Source: Acetatifactor sp.
GTDB taxonomy: Bacteria; Bacillota; Clostridia; Lachnospirales; Lachnospiraceae
Assembly (NCBI GenBank): GCA_024699575.1
Contig: JAILPF010000528.1
Coordinates: 1-7,550 of the forward strand
DNA: 7,550 nucleotides
Reading direction: 5' to 3'
Positions 1-5,944 of the stretch are shown piece after piece (the first letter of the stretch is position 1; every line of letters starts with the position of its first letter). A program made the position numbers and the translations under genes. Under the pieces are notes generated by a model. The model was not told the DNA's origin and did not search any database. It was given only the letters and a program-made list of their open reading frames with translations.

Positions 1-1149
1 GCTGGCATGAACAATCATGCCTCCTCCTATGTAGAGAGCCACATGTCCGTCATAGCAAATCAGATCACCGGGTTGAGCGTTGGCATAATCCACGCCGGTA
101 CCGGCACTGCGCTGTTCGTAGGAAGTTCTGGGAAGGCTGTATCCAAAATCACTGTACACGCGATAAGTAAATCCGGAACAGTCCGCACCGTTGGTCAGAC
201 TGGTTCCTCCCGCCACATAAGGATTTCCGATATACTGGCAGGCATATTTTGCTACCTTTTTGCCAAGATCGCTTCCCGAAGCATTATCAATCGTTGAAGT
301 ATAATTGGTAGAGGTATAGTTGCCGTTGGCAGCATTGGAAGCCGGCTTGTTGGCCTGTGCCTGCAATTTCTTCAGAATCTGTTGCTCCTGCTGGAGCTGC
401 TTCTTGGCGACCGCAGCCTCCTGCTGGTATTTTTTAATCTCAGCATCATAGTTTGCTGATTCTCTCTTCTTCTGAGCAAGCATAGTATCCAGGCTGGCTT
501 TCTGGTTCTTCAGATTTTCTTCTTGAACCAGCAATTCCTCTTTCTGCGTCTGAAGCTGGCTTTTCTCCAGTTCCAACGCATCCCACATCTGACGAACCTG
601 CTGTTTCAGTGCCTGAAATTCCTCCAGTTTCGTGCGGTCGTATTCATAGATTGCCTCCACGTAATCCATGTGGTTAAGCATATCCTTCAGTCCGTCCCCT
701 GCAAGGAAGAGGCTCAAGTAGGTGGAATTACCGTTCTCGTACATGTAACGGATTCGAATCAGCATATCCGCATACTGCTTTTCTTCGGCAGCTTTTGCTT
801 CCTCATATGCTTCCTCCGCCTGATTGATTTCCACCTGCTTTTGATCAAGCTCGGTTTCCTTCTCTTCGATTTCTTCTTCCTTCATCTGAATGCTGGCCAT
901 CATGTTGATAATCTCAGCATTCAAGTCGTCAATTTTTTCCTGAACCAGATCCTGTTCGTCTGACAGCCCGGCAATCTTTTCATTCAGAGAGTTCAAAGAA
1001 TTCTTCGTCTCGTTAATCTGGTTCTGCACATCCGAAATACTGGTGGCACTGACCGTCCAGGCCATCTGCTCCACGACACTGCTCATGCATACCACCGTCA
1101 TCGCAGCAATCAATATGCAGCTTGTCAATCTGAGAATTCTTTTCTTCAT
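1..1149 (-). CDS. Secreted NlpC/P60 (C40) peptidoglycan endopeptidase with CwlO/PcsB-type coiled coil, 3' end cut by window
   Basis: Probable cell-wall hydrolase that cuts stem peptides (D,L-endopeptidase type) outside the membrane. The reading frame is open from the ATG at 1149 to the window edge, 383 residues without a stop. An N-terminal signal peptide (MKKRILRL, then a hydrophobic stretch) probably ends near the VSA at 33-35. Residues about 38-265 are a long Glu/Gln/Lys-rich coiled coil. Within it, about 132-175 (RIRYMYENGNSTYLSLFLAG and following) resembles the CwlO/PcsB N-terminal domain. An Asn/Ser/Thr/Ala linker follows at about 267-292. The NlpC/P60 domain starts near 295, with catalytic Cys324 in GADCSGF, His369 in GHVALYI and His381 in IVHAS, so the whole triad is visible. 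Only the last residues and the stop are missing. An AGGAAAG ribosome site precedes the ATG. It is the third gene after the lipoprotein and asnS. In CwlO and PcsB the coiled coil is the contact with FtsEX; such control here is inference. Confidence 0.93.
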   Translation of the reverse strand, partial: MKKRILRLTSCILIAAMTVVCMSSVVEQMAWTVSATSISDVQNQINETKNSLNSLNEKIAGLSDEQDLVQEKIDDLNAEIINMMASIQMKEEEIEEKETELDQKQVEINQAEEAYEEAKAAEEKQYADMLIRIRYMYENGNSTYLSLFLAGDGLKDMLNHMDYVEAIYEYDRTKLEEFQALKQQVRQMWDALELEKSQLQTQKEELLVQEENLKNQKASLDTMLAQKKRESANYDAEIKKYQQEAAVAKKQLQQEQQILKKLQAQANKPASNAANGNYTSTNYTSTIDNASGSDLGKKVAKYACQYIGNPYVAGGTSLTNGADCSGFTYRVYSDFGYSLPRTSYEQRSAGTGVDYANAQPGDLICYDGHVALYIGGGMIVHAS

Positions 1150-1163
1150 TCGCTCTTTCCTTT

Positions 1164-1178
1164 TCGGTTACCAACCGA
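1164..1178 (-). promoter_or_regulatory. Small hairpin directly upstream of the NlpC/P60 ribosome binding site
   Basis: TCGGTT and AACCGA form a perfect 6-bp stem with a 3-base loop in the 50-base gap between the asnS stop and the hydrolase start. The ribosome site (AGGAAAG on the minus strand) lies just downstream. No U-tract follows, so it is not an intrinsic terminator. It could act as an RNA-processing site or tune translation of the hydrolase, but the stem is short and may have no function. Confidence 0.35.
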
Positions 1179-1199
1179 TTATCTCATACAGTTTACTCA

Positions 1200-2591
1200 T
1201 TACAGCTCGCAGTTATTCACTGTTCTGGGGAAAGGAATTACGTCACGAATATTACCCATACCGGTCAGATACATTACACATCTCTCAAAGCCAAGACCGA
1301 AGCCTGCATGTCTCACAGAACCATATCTGCGCAAATCCAGGTAAAAGTCATAGTCTTCTTTTTTCAGACCAAGTTCATCCATGCGCTGTTCCAAAAGCTC
1401 CAGCTTATCCTCACGCTGACTTCCTCCGATAATCTCTCCGATTCCCGGTACCAGACAATCCATAGCTGCAACTGTCTTGCCATCCTCATTCAGCTTCATA
1501 TAGAACGCTTTGATTTCCTTAGGATAATCAGTTACAAATACAGGTCTCTTAAACTCTTTCTCAGTCAGATAACGTTCATGCTCGGTCTGCAAGTCACAGC
1601 CCCAGAATACTTTATAATCAAACTCGTCGTTGTGTTTCTCCAAAATCTTAATTGCCTCTGTGTAGGTTACATGTCCGAAATCGGAGTTCACTACATGATT
1701 CAATCTCTCAATCAATCCCTTGTCAACAAACTGGTTAAAGAATGCCATTTCCTCGGGAGCGTTCTCCAGAACATAACGGATAACATATTTCAACATGCTT
1801 TCTGCAAGTACCATATCATCTGTCAAATCGGCAAATGCCATCTCCGGCTCAATCATCCAAAACTCAGCCGCATGACGGGTTGTGTTGGAGTTCTCTGCAC
1901 GGAAAGTAGGTCCAAATGTATACACGTTCTTGAAAGCAAATGCATAGGTCTCCACATTGAGCTGACCACTTACGGTAAGGTTGGTGGGTTTTCCAAAGAA
2001 ATCCTTTGAAAAATCAACAGTACCATCCTCATTCTTTGGAATGTTGTTTAAATCCATTGTGGTTACCTGGAACATCTCACCTGCACCTTCACAGTCACTT
2101 CCGGTAATCAATGGTGTGTGTACATACACGAATCCTCTCTCCATAAAGAAGGTGTGAATCGCATAGGCAATCAGAGATCTTACTCTGAAAACTGCCTGGA
2201 AGGTGTTGGTCCTGGGTCTCAAATGAGAAATGGTACGCAGGTACTCAAAGGTGTGACGTTTTTTCTGCAGAGGATAATCTGCTGTGGAAGCGCCTTCCAG
2301 CACCACTTCTTTTGCCTGAATCTCAAAAGGCTGTTTTGCATCCGGTGTAGCAACCAGCTTACCGGTTACGATTACAGCTGCGCCAACATTCATCTTCGCC
2401 ACTTCATCAAAATTGGAAATTCCCTCGCCGTAAACAACCTGCAAAGGCTCAAAAAAAGTTCCATCATTTATGACAAGGAAACCAAAGTTCTTAGAATCTC
2501 TGTTGCTTCTCACCCATCCGCCGACGGTAATCTCTTTGTCATAGTAGTTCTCGCGTTCTCTGTACAAGTCCCTGATGTCTGTCAATTCCAT
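1200..2591 (-). CDS. asnS: Asparagine--tRNA ligase (AsnRS)
   Basis: Cytoplasmic class II aminoacyl-tRNA synthetase that joins asparagine to tRNA-Asn using ATP. The N-terminal OB-fold anticodon-binding domain spans about residues 16-105 ([19 protein letters not shown]). Class II motif 2 is at about 230-250, with [11 protein letters not shown] then EFWMIEPE. Motif 3 is at about 430-456, with GFGLGFER then IPFPRT. The [10 protein letters not shown] form fits AsnRS rather than bacterial AspRS, and no large AspRS insertion domain is present. At 463 residues it is close to the E. coli enzyme. The start is MELTDI at 2591, since GGAGGAG lies 6 bases upstream. A longer in-frame start at 2627 would overlap the preceding gene and leave that ribosome site inside the coding region. 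It lies 16 bases after the lipoprotein gene and is almost certainly cotranscribed with it. There is no room for a T-box leader directly before it. Confidence 0.97.
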   Translation of the reverse strand: MELTDIRDLYRERENYYDKEITVGGWVRSNRDSKNFGFLVINDGTFFEPLQVVYGEGISNFDEVAKMNVGAAVIVTGKLVATPDAKQPFEIQAKEVVLEGASTADYPLQKKRHTFEYLRTISHLRPRTNTFQAVFRVRSLIAYAIHTFFMERGFVYVHTPLITGSDCEGAGEMFQVTTMDLNNIPKNEDGTVDFSKDFFGKPTNLTVSGQLNVETYAFAFKNVYTFGPTFRAENSNTTRHAAEFWMIEPEMAFADLTDDMVLAESMLKYVIRYVLENAPEEMAFFNQFVDKGLIERLNHVVNSDFGHVTYTEAIKILEKHNDEFDYKVFWGCDLQTEHERYLTEKEFKRPVFVTDYPKEIKAFYMKLNEDGKTVAAMDCLVPGIGEIIGGSQREDKLELLEQRMDELGLKKEDYDFYLDLRRYGSVRHAGFGLGFERCVMYLTGMGNIRDVIPFPRTVNNCEL

Positions 2592-2597
2592 AATCTG

Positions 2598-2604
2598 CTC
2601 CTCC
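2598..2604 (-). promoter_or_regulatory. Ribosome binding site that fixes the asnS start
   Basis: On the minus strand GGAGGAG sits 6 bases before the ATG at 2591, an ideal spacing. It begins 3 bases after the TAG stop of the upstream lipoprotein gene, which suits efficient reinitiation. It rules against the longer start at 2627. Confidence 0.85.
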
Positions 2605-2607
2605 ATT

Positions 2608-3672
2608 CTATTCGCTGATGACTGCATTATCTGTCAAAAAGTTTAAAACATTCTCTGTCATAAAGTAAGCTCTGTACATCTCAAGCGATGTATCACCGAT
2701 GAACTCCTCCACCGTCTCAATTCCGGACTGAGTCGCATACTCCAATAGATTTTTGTTCAACTCTTCATCATCCACATTTAAATTCTCCTGATTCGCTACT
2801 GCCTGCAGCGCGATATCCTGCTTTAAAGATTCAAGACCCTGTGCTTTTACAAATTCATCCAGAGTCTGATAGTAGTATGTGCTGACAAAGCTTTCTGCAT
2901 CCATACCGTACTGTGATGCCTGACGCTCGATATTCTCTTTCGTCAAATCCTCATATCTCTTCACCAGCTTGTCCGGGAACTCCTGAAATACACATCCGTC
3001 GATAAACTGCGCCAGAACAGTGTTCTCCATCTGTACCTTGCGGTTATTCTCTGCTGTATCGTATAAGTAATCATATACATACTGTCTAAACTCGGCGGCA
3101 TTGGTGACACCTTCAATCTCCATGGAAGCAATTACATCTTCGGGCACTTCCTCGGGATATATATAATTCACGGTAACAGTGAACACTACCTCTGCTCCCG
3201 CAAGGTCTTCATTCCAGTAATCCTCCGGGAAACTTAAAGGTACATCCACAGTTTCACCCGGCATCACATCCACAAGACCTTCCTCAAAACCGGGGATGAA
3301 GGAGCCGGAGCCAATCCCCAGACTCTGATTCTGAGCTGTGCCGCCATCAAAAGCCACTCCGTCTCTTTTACCGGAATAGTCCAAATTGATTGTATCTCCC
3401 ATAGCTACTGCACGATCTGTAATTCCTCCGTTATCAGCAGAAATATAACTCTGCACTGCAGACTGCATCAGGCTGTCCACCTGAGCATCGTCCACTACCA
3501 CCGGATCCACAGATATTTCCAGACCTTTATAGGTTCCAAGTGATACATACTTGTCCACATTCATATCCTTCAATTCTTTATCCGCATCGGACGCGCCGCA
3601 GCCCACAAGCAACAACGTCATCGCAGCGCCCACCATTATATTGACGATTTTTTTATGTCTATTGTTCTTCAT
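2608..3672 (-). CDS. Trigger-factor-like FKBP-type peptidyl-prolyl isomerase lipoprotein
   Basis: Predicted membrane-anchored folding factor on the outer face of the membrane. Residues 1-24 are a lipoprotein signal (basic MKNNRHKK, hydrophobic core) with lipobox LVGC and lipidated Cys25. An FKBP-type PPIase domain spans about 88-172, including [27 protein letters not shown] and VPLSFPEDY. Residues about 175-354 are helical and resemble the trigger factor C-terminal chaperone domain, ending [10 protein letters not shown]. The N-terminal ribosome-docking domain of true trigger factor is absent; a lipoprotein leader and a short segment replace it. This indicates work on exported rather than nascent cytosolic proteins, a role like PrsA, though PrsA carries a parvulin rather than an FKBP domain. 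It is the first gene of the asnS-hydrolase operon, with the ATG about 35 bases after the predicted transcription start. Automated annotation could wrongly label it tig. Its substrates are unknown; the neighbouring hydrolase is one candidate. Confidence 0.9.
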   Translation of the reverse strand: MKNNRHKKIVNIMVGAAMTLLLVGCGASDADKELKDMNVDKYVSLGTYKGLEISVDPVVVDDAQVDSLMQSAVQSYISADNGGITDRAVAMGDTINLDYSGKRDGVAFDGGTAQNQSLGIGSGSFIPGFEEGLVDVMPGETVDVPLSFPEDYWNEDLAGAEVVFTVTVNYIYPEEVPEDVIASMEIEGVTNAAEFRQYVYDYLYDTAENNRKVQMENTVLAQFIDGCVFQEFPDKLVKRYEDLTKENIERQASQYGMDAESFVSTYYYQTLDEFVKAQGLESLKQDIALQAVANQENLNVDDEELNKNLLEYATQSGIETVEEFIGDTSLEMYRAYFMTENVLNFLTDNAVISE

Positions 3673-3707
3673 ATTTCTTCTTTCCTCTCTAAAAATAAAA
3701 CAATCAT

Positions 3708-3730
3708 TATCATTTATACCATAAATGATA
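3708..3730. promoter_or_regulatory. Perfect 10-bp inverted repeat overlapping a promoter (candidate operator)
   Basis: TATCATTTAT (3708-3717) and ATAAATGATA (3721-3730) are exact reverse complements separated by 3 bases. The palindrome covers the -10 box and most of the -10/-35 spacer of the minus-strand promoter, where a bound repressor would block RNA polymerase. It also lies about 19 bases upstream of the -35 of the plus-strand promoter, so one protein could affect both. No U-tract follows on either strand, so it does not look like a terminator. The binding protein is unknown. Confidence 0.55.
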
Positions 3731-3741
3731 GATTCTGTAAA
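3713..3741 (-). promoter_or_regulatory. Sigma-A type promoter for the PPIase lipoprotein-asnS-hydrolase operon
   Basis: On the minus strand the -35 box TTTACA (3741-3736) is followed by a 17-base spacer and the -10 box TATAAA (3718-3713). Each box differs from consensus at one position. Transcription would start near 3706, giving a leader of about 35 bases before the ATG at 3672. That is too short for a T-box or other riboswitch. Confidence 0.75.
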
Positions 3742-3748
3742 TGTTATG

Positions 3749-3778
3749 TTGCTTAATCTGCTCCTTGTGTGTTACAAT
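3749..3778 (+). promoter_or_regulatory. Extended -10 promoter for the plus-strand membrane-protein gene
   Basis: A weak -35 TTGCTT (3749-3754), an 18-base spacer and a -10 TACAAT (3773-3778) preceded by TGT, which supplies the TGN extended -10 element. Transcription would start near 3785. It is divergent from the minus-strand promoter, and the two -35 boxes are only 7 bases apart. Confidence 0.65.
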
Positions 3779-3784
3779 ATCGTA

Positions 3785-3802
3785 TACGGGCATTCACCCG
3801 TA
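3785..3802 (+). promoter_or_regulatory. Hairpin at the predicted 5' end of the plus-strand transcript
   Basis: TACGGG and CCCGTA form a perfect 6-bp stem with a 6-base loop, starting at about the predicted transcription start. The ribosome site AAGGAGG lies 5 bases after the stem and stays unpaired. Hairpins placed this way can protect an mRNA from 5'-end-dependent decay; that role is inference. Confidence 0.45.
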
Positions 3803-3807
3803 AAACG

Positions 3808-3814
3808 AAGGAGG
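3808..3814 (+). promoter_or_regulatory. Ribosome binding site for the plus-strand membrane-protein gene
   Basis: AAGGAGG, a full-strength Shine-Dalgarno sequence, lies 12 bases before the ATG at 3827. This is the long end of normal spacing. An in-frame CTG at 3821 would be spaced 6 bases, but CTG starts are rare, so the ATG is preferred. Confidence 0.75.
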
Positions 3815-3826
3815 TTCCAACTGGTA

Positions 3827-4303
3827 ATGAGTAAGGGATTGATTATTTTTTTTGTGGTATTTGCGGTAACTGCCGTAATCATGGTAGTCTTATATTTTCT
3901 TGGCAAGAGAGCACAGAAAAAGCAGGACGAACAGCAGGAAATGCTTCAGGCAAACAAACAGACTGTTTCCATGCTGATTATTGATAAGAAGAGAATGCGA
4001 ATAAAGGACTCCGGGCTTCCCCAGATGGTCATCGACCAGACCCCGAAGATGATGCGCCGTTCCAAGCTGCCCATCATTAAGGCAAAGGTGGGTCCACAGA
4101 TTCTCTCCCTGATTTGTGATGAGAAAATCTTTAATGACGTTCCCGTTAAAAAGGAAGTAAAAGCTTCCATCAGCGGTATCTATGTACTGGACGTAAAGGG
4201 CTTACATGGTAAGACTGAAGTTAAGGAAGAAAAGAAAAAAGGGTTCTGGAAGCGTGCTGTGGAAGCCGCTCAGGAAAAAGCGGGTGCCAAACCAATCAAA
4301 TAA
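3827..4303 (+). CDS. Uncharacterised single-pass membrane protein with basic cytoplasmic tail
   Basis: I do not recognise a named family. The 158-residue product begins MSKGLIIFF and has one transmembrane helix at about residues 4-26. A charged GKRAQKKQDEQQ stretch follows, which by the positive-inside rule puts the C-terminal part in the cytoplasm. Residues about 47-125 look like a compact mixed or beta-rich domain (SMLIIDKKRMRIK, then KLPIIKAKVGPQIL, then SGIYVLDVKG). The last 30 residues are strongly basic and probably flexible or membrane- or RNA-contacting. The start at 3827 follows AAGGAGG. An in-frame ATG at 3725 is rejected because it would put the promoter and ribosome site inside the gene. 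It is monocistronic, divergent from the PPIase lipoprotein operon, and closed by a strong terminator. Ordinary composition and good expression signals argue for a real gene. Function unknown. Confidence 0.85.
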   Translation: MSKGLIIFFVVFAVTAVIMVVLYFLGKRAQKKQDEQQEMLQANKQTVSMLIIDKKRMRIKDSGLPQMVIDQTPKMMRRSKLPIIKAKVGPQILSLICDEKIFNDVPVKKEVKASISGIYVLDVKGLHGKTEVKEEKKKGFWKRAVEAAQEKAGAKPIK

Positions 4304-4304
4304 G

Positions 4305-4349
4305 AAATACCGTGTTCTCCCATCAATCAGAAGGGAGAGCACGGTATTT
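4305..4349. terminator. Intrinsic terminator shared by two convergent genes
   Basis: A 17-bp stem (4305-4321 with 4333-4349) contains a single T-G wobble and an 11-base loop. On the plus strand it runs into a T-rich tail (TTTTTTATTT), a strong terminator for the membrane-protein gene ending at 4303. Read on the minus strand, the stem begins right after the stop of the DUF1934 gene and is followed by a weaker T-rich tail (TTTCTTATTTG), so it can also end the ispE-DUF1934 operon. Confidence 0.92.
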
Positions 4350-4350
4350 T

Positions 4351-4782
4351 TTATTTCACAAAAAGTCTCTCTGTAATAAAAAAGCTAATCTTATGCCGGC
4401 TCAAAAGTTCATTCCCTGTCTCCAGACTGTAACACAGGGAGATAGAAATCTGATGTGTTTTTTCCAAAATCTCTACCGATTCCGTGCAGACATCCAGCGG
4501 AAAGTTTCCATAGGGAGTCTGATACTGTGTTGCGTAGCGCAATTCTTGTTCAAATACCATCTGTAACCCGACAGCTCCCCTACGGGTCAGTTCCACCCTG
4601 CCTTTTTTCCACTTCAGGCGGTTTTTTACTACCTGGCCGTCTTCCCCTGTTTCTTCATATAAAAGGTATCGCACATCGTCCCGTTCATAATACTCCGCCA
4701 CAAGCTCAGACGTGACAAACTCCTTTTCTCCGGTCGGGGCTGTCTGTTCACTTTGCAGTCTCAGTAAAACATCTTTTGTCAT
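4351..4782 (-). CDS. DUF1934 (YwiB-like) beta-barrel domain protein
   Basis: Small cytoplasmic protein of 143 residues with no signal peptide or membrane helix. Family features visible in order are a YLLYEE strand at about 39-44, a LKW strand, VELTRRGAVGLQMVFE at about 63-78, YQTPYGNFPLDVCT at about 87-100, and a C-terminal ISLCYSL segment. These match the DUF1934/YwiB pattern, which is predicted to form a calycin-like barrel; its ligand and role are not established. The start at 4782 has AGAGGAG 7 bases upstream. It follows murI by 18 bases and is the last gene of the operon, ending next to the shared terminator. Cotranscription with murI is the only functional hint. Confidence 0.85.
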   Translation of the reverse strand: MTKDVLLRLQSEQTAPTGEKEFVTSELVAEYYERDDVRYLLYEETGEDGQVVKNRLKWKKGRVELTRRGAVGLQMVFEQELRYATQYQTPYGNFPLDVCTESVEILEKTHQISISLCYSLETGNELLSRHKISFFITERLFVK

Positions 4783-4800
4783 GAACTGCTCCTCTCTGAA

Positions 4801-5619
4801 TCAGTACTGCTCAATATTGATGGTTTTTGCGGAAAGAATGCCGTATTTGATAATGGAATTTGCAAATCGCTTAAACTTTTCTGCACCGTCGCTGACAAAA
4901 AACTGGTATTGATTTTCACCCAGCTTCGGGGCTTCCTCATTCAGCAGTTCTTTCTCAATCAAAAGCTCCTTCAACTCTCTCGCTGTCTCGTAAGCCGGGT
5001 TTACAAGTGTTACCCCGTCACCCATGATTTTTCCCAGTGTGGAACGAATCAACGGATAATGTGTACATCCCAAAATCAAAGTGTCGATATCGATGTCCAC
5101 CAACTCGGTCAAATATCTCTTTGCAATCTCGTCTGTGACAGGGTCTTGCCAGAGTCCCTCCTCAACCAGGGGAACAAACAAAGGGCAGGGTTTTCCATAT
5201 ATGGTCACATCTTTGTTTAATTCCTTTATGTATTTGGAATAGATTTGACTTCCGATGGTAGCCTCAGTGGCGATAACACCTATTCTACCGTTTTGTGTTG
5301 TCTTGGCAGCCACCTTAGCCCCCGGTTTCACCACACCGATAATCGGAATATCTATCTCTTTTTCCAGTTCGTCCAAAGCATACGCGCTGGCTGTATTACA
5401 CGCCACCACAATAGTTTTCACATCGAAGGTCTGTAAGAATCTCACAATCTGTTTTGAAAATCTGGTGACTGTTTCCTTGGACTTGCTGCCGTACGGCACC
5501 CTCGCTGTGTCGCCAAAATATATTATTTTTTCATTGGGAATCTGGCGCATAATCTCTCGCGCCACTGTCAATCCGCCCACGCCGGAATCAAATACACCTA
5601 TGGGAGCTTTTCTGTCCAT
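4801..5619 (-). CDS. murI: Glutamate racemase
   Basis: Cytoplasmic, cofactor-independent racemase that converts L-glutamate to D-glutamate for the peptidoglycan stem peptide. The 272-residue length is normal. Family motifs are complete: GVFDSGVGGLT at 8-18 with Asp11, FGDTARVPYGSKS at 35-47, VACNTASA at 72-79 with catalytic Cys74, and LGCTHYPL at 183-190 with catalytic Cys185 and His187. Both half-sites of the two-cysteine mechanism are therefore intact. The start at 5619 has GAGG 5 bases upstream. Its first 22 bases overlap the end of the small membrane-protein gene in another frame, so translation is probably coupled to that gene. DUF1934 follows after 18 bases. No internal promoter is evident, so expression probably depends on the upstream ispE-GntR operon. 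Confidence 0.97.
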   Translation of the reverse strand: MDRKAPIGVFDSGVGGLTVAREIMRQIPNEKIIYFGDTARVPYGSKSKETVTRFSKQIVRFLQTFDVKTIVVACNTASAYALDELEKEIDIPIIGVVKPGAKVAAKTTQNGRIGVIATEATIGSQIYSKYIKELNKDVTIYGKPCPLFVPLVEEGLWQDPVTDEIAKRYLTELVDIDIDTLILGCTHYPLIRSTLGKIMGDGVTLVNPAYETARELKELLIEKELLNEEAPKLGENQYQFFVSDGAEKFKRFANSIIKYGILSAKTINIEQY

Positions 5620-5861
5620 TTTTTCCTCGATTCTGCCAATTTACTTTTGAACCGGATATGACTTCTATCCGCCTCCAAAATCATCTGATACAGGTCCTTT
5701 TTTATTGCCTGCATTTTCTCGGCATCCACAGCCGTACCATCTGCCTGCCTGACAACGCATGTCTGTGGTGTGAGGGTCAGTTCCGGGTAAAGCATCCCCC
5801 ACCAGCCAAGTGCAACGCATATGATAAGTATCGGTCTGATATCATTCTTTTTTCGTTTCAT
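5598..5861 (-). CDS. Small single-helix membrane or secreted protein overlapping murI
   Basis: I recognise no family. From the ATG at 5861 the product has 87 residues: a basic start (MKRKKNDIR), one hydrophobic helix at about 9-26 (ILIICVALGWWGML), and a hydrophilic C-terminal part rich in Lys, Arg and Asp. The N-terminal charge suggests either a signal anchor or an uncleaved signal, with the C-terminal part probably outside. The last third (KDLYQMILEADRSHIRFKSK) looks helical. AGAGGT lies 6 bases before the chosen ATG. A start 18 bases upstream at 5879 is possible (93 residues) but has a weaker ribosome site. The stop lies 22 bases inside murI. A gap of 83 bases separates it from the GntR gene. 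Position suggests an envelope-related role; this is inference. Confidence 0.75.
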   Translation of the reverse strand: MKRKKNDIRPILIICVALGWWGMLYPELTLTPQTCVVRQADGTAVDAEKMQAIKKDLYQMILEADRSHIRFKSKLAESRKKWTEKLP

Positions 5862-5944
5862 CCGGTAACCTCTTTTCATGTTTATTCTCTGATATAATGC
5901 GAGTATTACCGAATCTGTTTTTTTTATACGTTCAATTGGTACAT

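Noticed and set aside
523..963. Plus-strand open frame rich in Phe and Leu opposite the hydrolase
   Set aside because: It is the complement of Glu/Lys/Gln-rich coiled-coil codons, which reads as Phe/Leu-rich protein on the other strand.
1150..1199. Terminator between asnS and the NlpC/P60 gene
   Set aside because: The only hairpin is a 6-bp stem followed by A and G bases rather than a T-tract.
1308..2009. Long plus-strand open frame opposite asnS
   Set aside because: It is antisense to highly conserved AsnRS motifs, its product is low in charged residues and matches nothing, and it has no convincing ribosome site.
3725..3826. Upstream extension of the plus-strand membrane-protein gene
   Set aside because: It would place the -35, -10, 5' hairpin and AAGGAGG inside the coding region and has no ribosome site of its own.
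5918..5925. Run of eight T bases between the small membrane-protein and GntR genes as a terminator
   Set aside because: The T run is on the plus strand while the genes run on the minus strand, and no stem precedes it.
5862..5944. Possible internal promoter before the small membrane-protein gene (TTGAAC and TTATAT on the minus strand)
   Set aside because: No pair of -35 and -10 boxes has acceptable spacing, so I could not support a promoter, although the 83-base gap leaves room for one.
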